A program made the translations under genes and the position numbers. Of a stretch of 64,000 bases of DNA, positions 62,441 to 64,000 are shown piece after piece. Under the pieces are notes generated by a model. It was not told where the DNA came from, made no database searches, and saw only the letters and a list, made by a program, of their open reading frames with translations. Source of the stretch: an uncultured Flavobacteriales bacterium (lineage in GTDB: Bacteria > Bacteroidota > Bacteroidia > Flavobacteriales_E > Vicingaceae); the NCBI GenBank assembly GCA_913056345.1, contig CAJXMH010000011.1, positions 1-64,000 of the forward strand, given 5' to 3'. Each line of letters begins with the position of its first letter. Position 1 is the first letter of the stretch.

Positions 62441-64000
62441 TCTTAAGCTCCTCCTCAATATTATTATTTGGACGGTTTAAGCTGTCTTGCTCCATCTCAG
62501 GTGCTTTACCTTCACCAAGGTCCACTTCTATCGGTTTTTCCTCTTCATCTTCAACCTTCGTTGCTTGATTCAATATTTCTAGCTTTTCCTTTGCTATAGA
62601 GACGAGCTTTTCATCATCCGCATTATCGATTACACTCTGGAAGGTGATGCGGGCATTGTATAAATCCTCTTTAGCAACAAAGTTATCTGCCAACAGGATA
62701 AAGCCTTTTGCAATCCAATAAGGGTATGAAGGAACTTGATCAACTAGACGATAAATAAGCGTATCGCTTTTTGCATAGTCGCCCTGTAAATAAAACTTTT
62801 TAGCCAAGAGGTATTTTGCCTCGGCCCCGTATTCTGTTTTGAGCACAGATAGGGTATCAAGATAAATAAGTGCACTATCATACTCACTCTTCTCAAAATG
62901 GGTTTTAGCTAGGATAAGCTGGGCTTTTTGCCAAAGTTCTAGAGGCAAAAGCGGTCCGTTCAACAAGGATTGGGCATATTGAGATGCTGCTTGGTAATTT
63001 TCTTGCTCAAAGTAAATTTCCATCAAAGCCTTTTGAGCTAAATTGAAATTCGTGGTTCTTTCAGCTGTTTTAAGCAATTGCTCATAGGTTGCCGCAGCGC
63101 TGTCTAATAGTTCCATAGAATAATAGATCCTAGCCAGCTCAACTAATGCTTTTTCATTAAACTTATTTGCAGGCATGGCGATTACTTTTCGGTAATCACT
63201 TGCAGCCTCTTGATCAAATCCCAAAGAAGTTTCACAATTAGCCCTGTAAAAATGTGCATTGAGACTAAAAATGCCATTAGGATAGCGCTTTAAGTAATTG
63301 GTAAAGTCTCGAGTAGCTTTTTCACAATTTCCTTCTAAATAGTGATTTTCTGCAATTACATAAGCTGTAGAGTCAAGTTTAGCTTTGCTAATGTTAGCAA
63401 AAGAGACTCCCTTAATGTAATTTTCAAAAGCTTCAGCGTCTCCTTTATCGATGTATATCTTCCTGATCTTTTCAAGAGCAGCTTGAGCGTGCGGAGAATT
63501 AGGATAATCTTTTACTACAGTGTTAAATGAGTTTAGCGCCAAATCATCTTCATTTTGATTGTAGTAGATCAAACCAATCTTTAAGTTTGATTCTGCTAAA
63601 TAGCTACTCTTCGGAAAATCATTGATTAGTTGATTATAATAGGCTATGGCTTCTTGGTTTTGCTTCAATAGAAGATTGGTCTTGCCCAGCTCAAATAAAG
63701 CATCATCCGTGTAAACCGAGGATTGTACATTATTGACCAAATCTTTCAACTTCTTTGCCTTTGCATCATACTTACCCTCTACCCCGCTCGATATTGCAGA
63801 TTGTAATAAAGCATAATCTTTGTCCTTCACTCCAATTTTAGCAGCTTGATCATAGGCGGTGATCGCCTTGGCATATTTTTTCTGAATAAAATAACTATCA
63901 CCTAATCTAAGGTAGGCATCATTAATAAGTCCTTTGTTTTTCGGATCCGCCTTATCTATGTACTCAGAAAGCCAAAAGATGGCTGATTTATATGACCTTC
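62430..64000 (-). CDS. TPR-repeat protein, N-terminus beyond the window
   Basis: The frame is open to the right edge, so the start codon is outside; about 522 codons are visible. They form many tetratricopeptide units, e.g. LRLGDSYFIQKKYAKAITAY, LFELGKTNLLLKQNQEAIAY, LKIGLIYYNQNEDDLALNSF, ALVELARIYYSMELLDSAAA and ALMEIYFEQENYQAASQYAQ. The C-terminal ~45 residues are acidic and disordered (EDEEEKPIEVDLGEG). TPR proteins of this kind act as envelope scaffolds or assembly factors. The gene overlaps the barrel gene by 11 bases, so the products are probably made together. An internal GTG at 63830 is not a convincing start. Confidence 0.88.
   Translation of the reverse strand, partial: RSYKSAIFWLSEYIDKADPKNKGLINDAYLRLGDSYFIQKKYAKAITAYDQAAKIGVKDKDYALLQSAISSGVEGKYDAKAKKLKDLVNNVQSSVYTDDALFELGKTNLLLKQNQEAIAYYNQLINDFPKSSYLAESNLKIGLIYYNQNEDDLALNSFNTVVKDYPNSPHAQAALEKIRKIYIDKGDAEAFENYIKGVSFANISKAKLDSTAYVIAENHYLEGNCEKATRDFTNYLKRYPNGIFSLNAHFYRANCETSLGFDQEAASDYRKVIAMPANKFNEKALVELARIYYSMELLDSAAATYEQLLKTAERTTNFNLAQKALMEIYFEQENYQAASQYAQSLLNGPLLPLELWQKAQLILAKTHFEKSEYDSALIYLDTLSVLKTEYGAEAKYLLAKKFYLQGDYAKSDTLIYRLVDQVPSYPYWIAKGFILLADNFVAKEDLYNARITFQSVIDNADDEKLVSIAKEKLEILNQATKVEDEEEKPIEVDLGEGKAPEMEQDSLNRPNNNIEEELKNEK

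Overview
The window looks like chromosomal DNA from a member of the Bacteroidota, most likely a marine or freshwater flavobacterium-like lineage. The evidence is a type IX secretion (T9SS) vocabulary (type A and type B C-terminal sorting domains, a PorE-like TPR/propeller/OmpA protein), many TAnnTTTG-type -7 promoter elements with TTTG/TTG -33 elements, almost no Shine-Dalgarno sequences, type III glutamine synthetase, fused SecDF, and Bacteroidota-typical domain families (DUF1573, DUF2851, DUF3467, GIN/DUF2807, NamZ/DUF1343). The DNA is A+T-rich throughout. I see no IS element, prophage, integron or CRISPR array; this is mostly conserved core genome with a few accessory patches.

Layout. 1-3980 (minus): two tandem paralogues of a secreted T9SS cargo protein downstream of a lipoprotein gene; the repeat unit carries a copied fragment of the lipoprotein gene's 3' end and a hairpin that has co-varied. 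3981-4603: the one long stretch without a large gene, holding an AGGT x9 microsatellite inside a 50-codon minus-strand ORF and a pyrimidine-rich tract. 4604-8462 (plus): DUF1573 protein, then an aminotransferase, uppP, a small secreted protein and a GIN-domain protein. 8467-9696 (minus): a NamZ-like lipoprotein, divergent from a LolC/E-like permease. 11021-15831 (plus): cystathionine beta-synthase, a patatin/beta-barrel fusion, a DUF2752 protein and a membrane protein. 15900-32067 (minus): a large information-processing block reading, in transcription order, acyl-CoA dehydrogenase, rpsU, xerC, hpf, tRNA-Thr(TGT), tRNA-Tyr, tRNA-Gly, tRNA-Thr(GGT), tuf, tRNA-Trp, secE, nusG, rplK, rplA, rplJ, rplL, rpoB, rpoC, DUF3467. 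32147-44010 (minus): apt; a symporter/lipoprotein/HhH set; and a tightly packed purM-prfA-pyrF-YwqK-DUF2851-pspC-channel-reductase run. 44073-52881 (minus): the PorE-like protein, glutamine synthetase III, a cation exchanger with tatA, and secDF. 53028-55571 (plus): an FG-GAP T9SS cargo. 55625-56548 (minus): mdh. 56698-58555 (plus): an ECF sigma factor overlapping a membrane protein that ends in a type B T9SS sorting domain. 58658-64000 (minus): gyrB, an outer-membrane barrel protein and a TPR protein cut by the window edge.

Themes. The genes combine transcription/translation, protein export (SecE, SecDF, TatA, T9SS parts and cargo) and envelope maintenance (UppP, NamZ, LolC/E-like, patatin-barrel). 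The least ordinary items are the sigma factor/sorting-domain pair, the duplication scar with the compensatory hairpin change, the in-frame tetranucleotide repeat, the symporter with periplasmic SprB-like and barrel-sandwich domains, and a miniature tRNA-Thr remnant beside an intact tRNA-Thr. All functional statements rest on reading motifs by eye; no database search was made.
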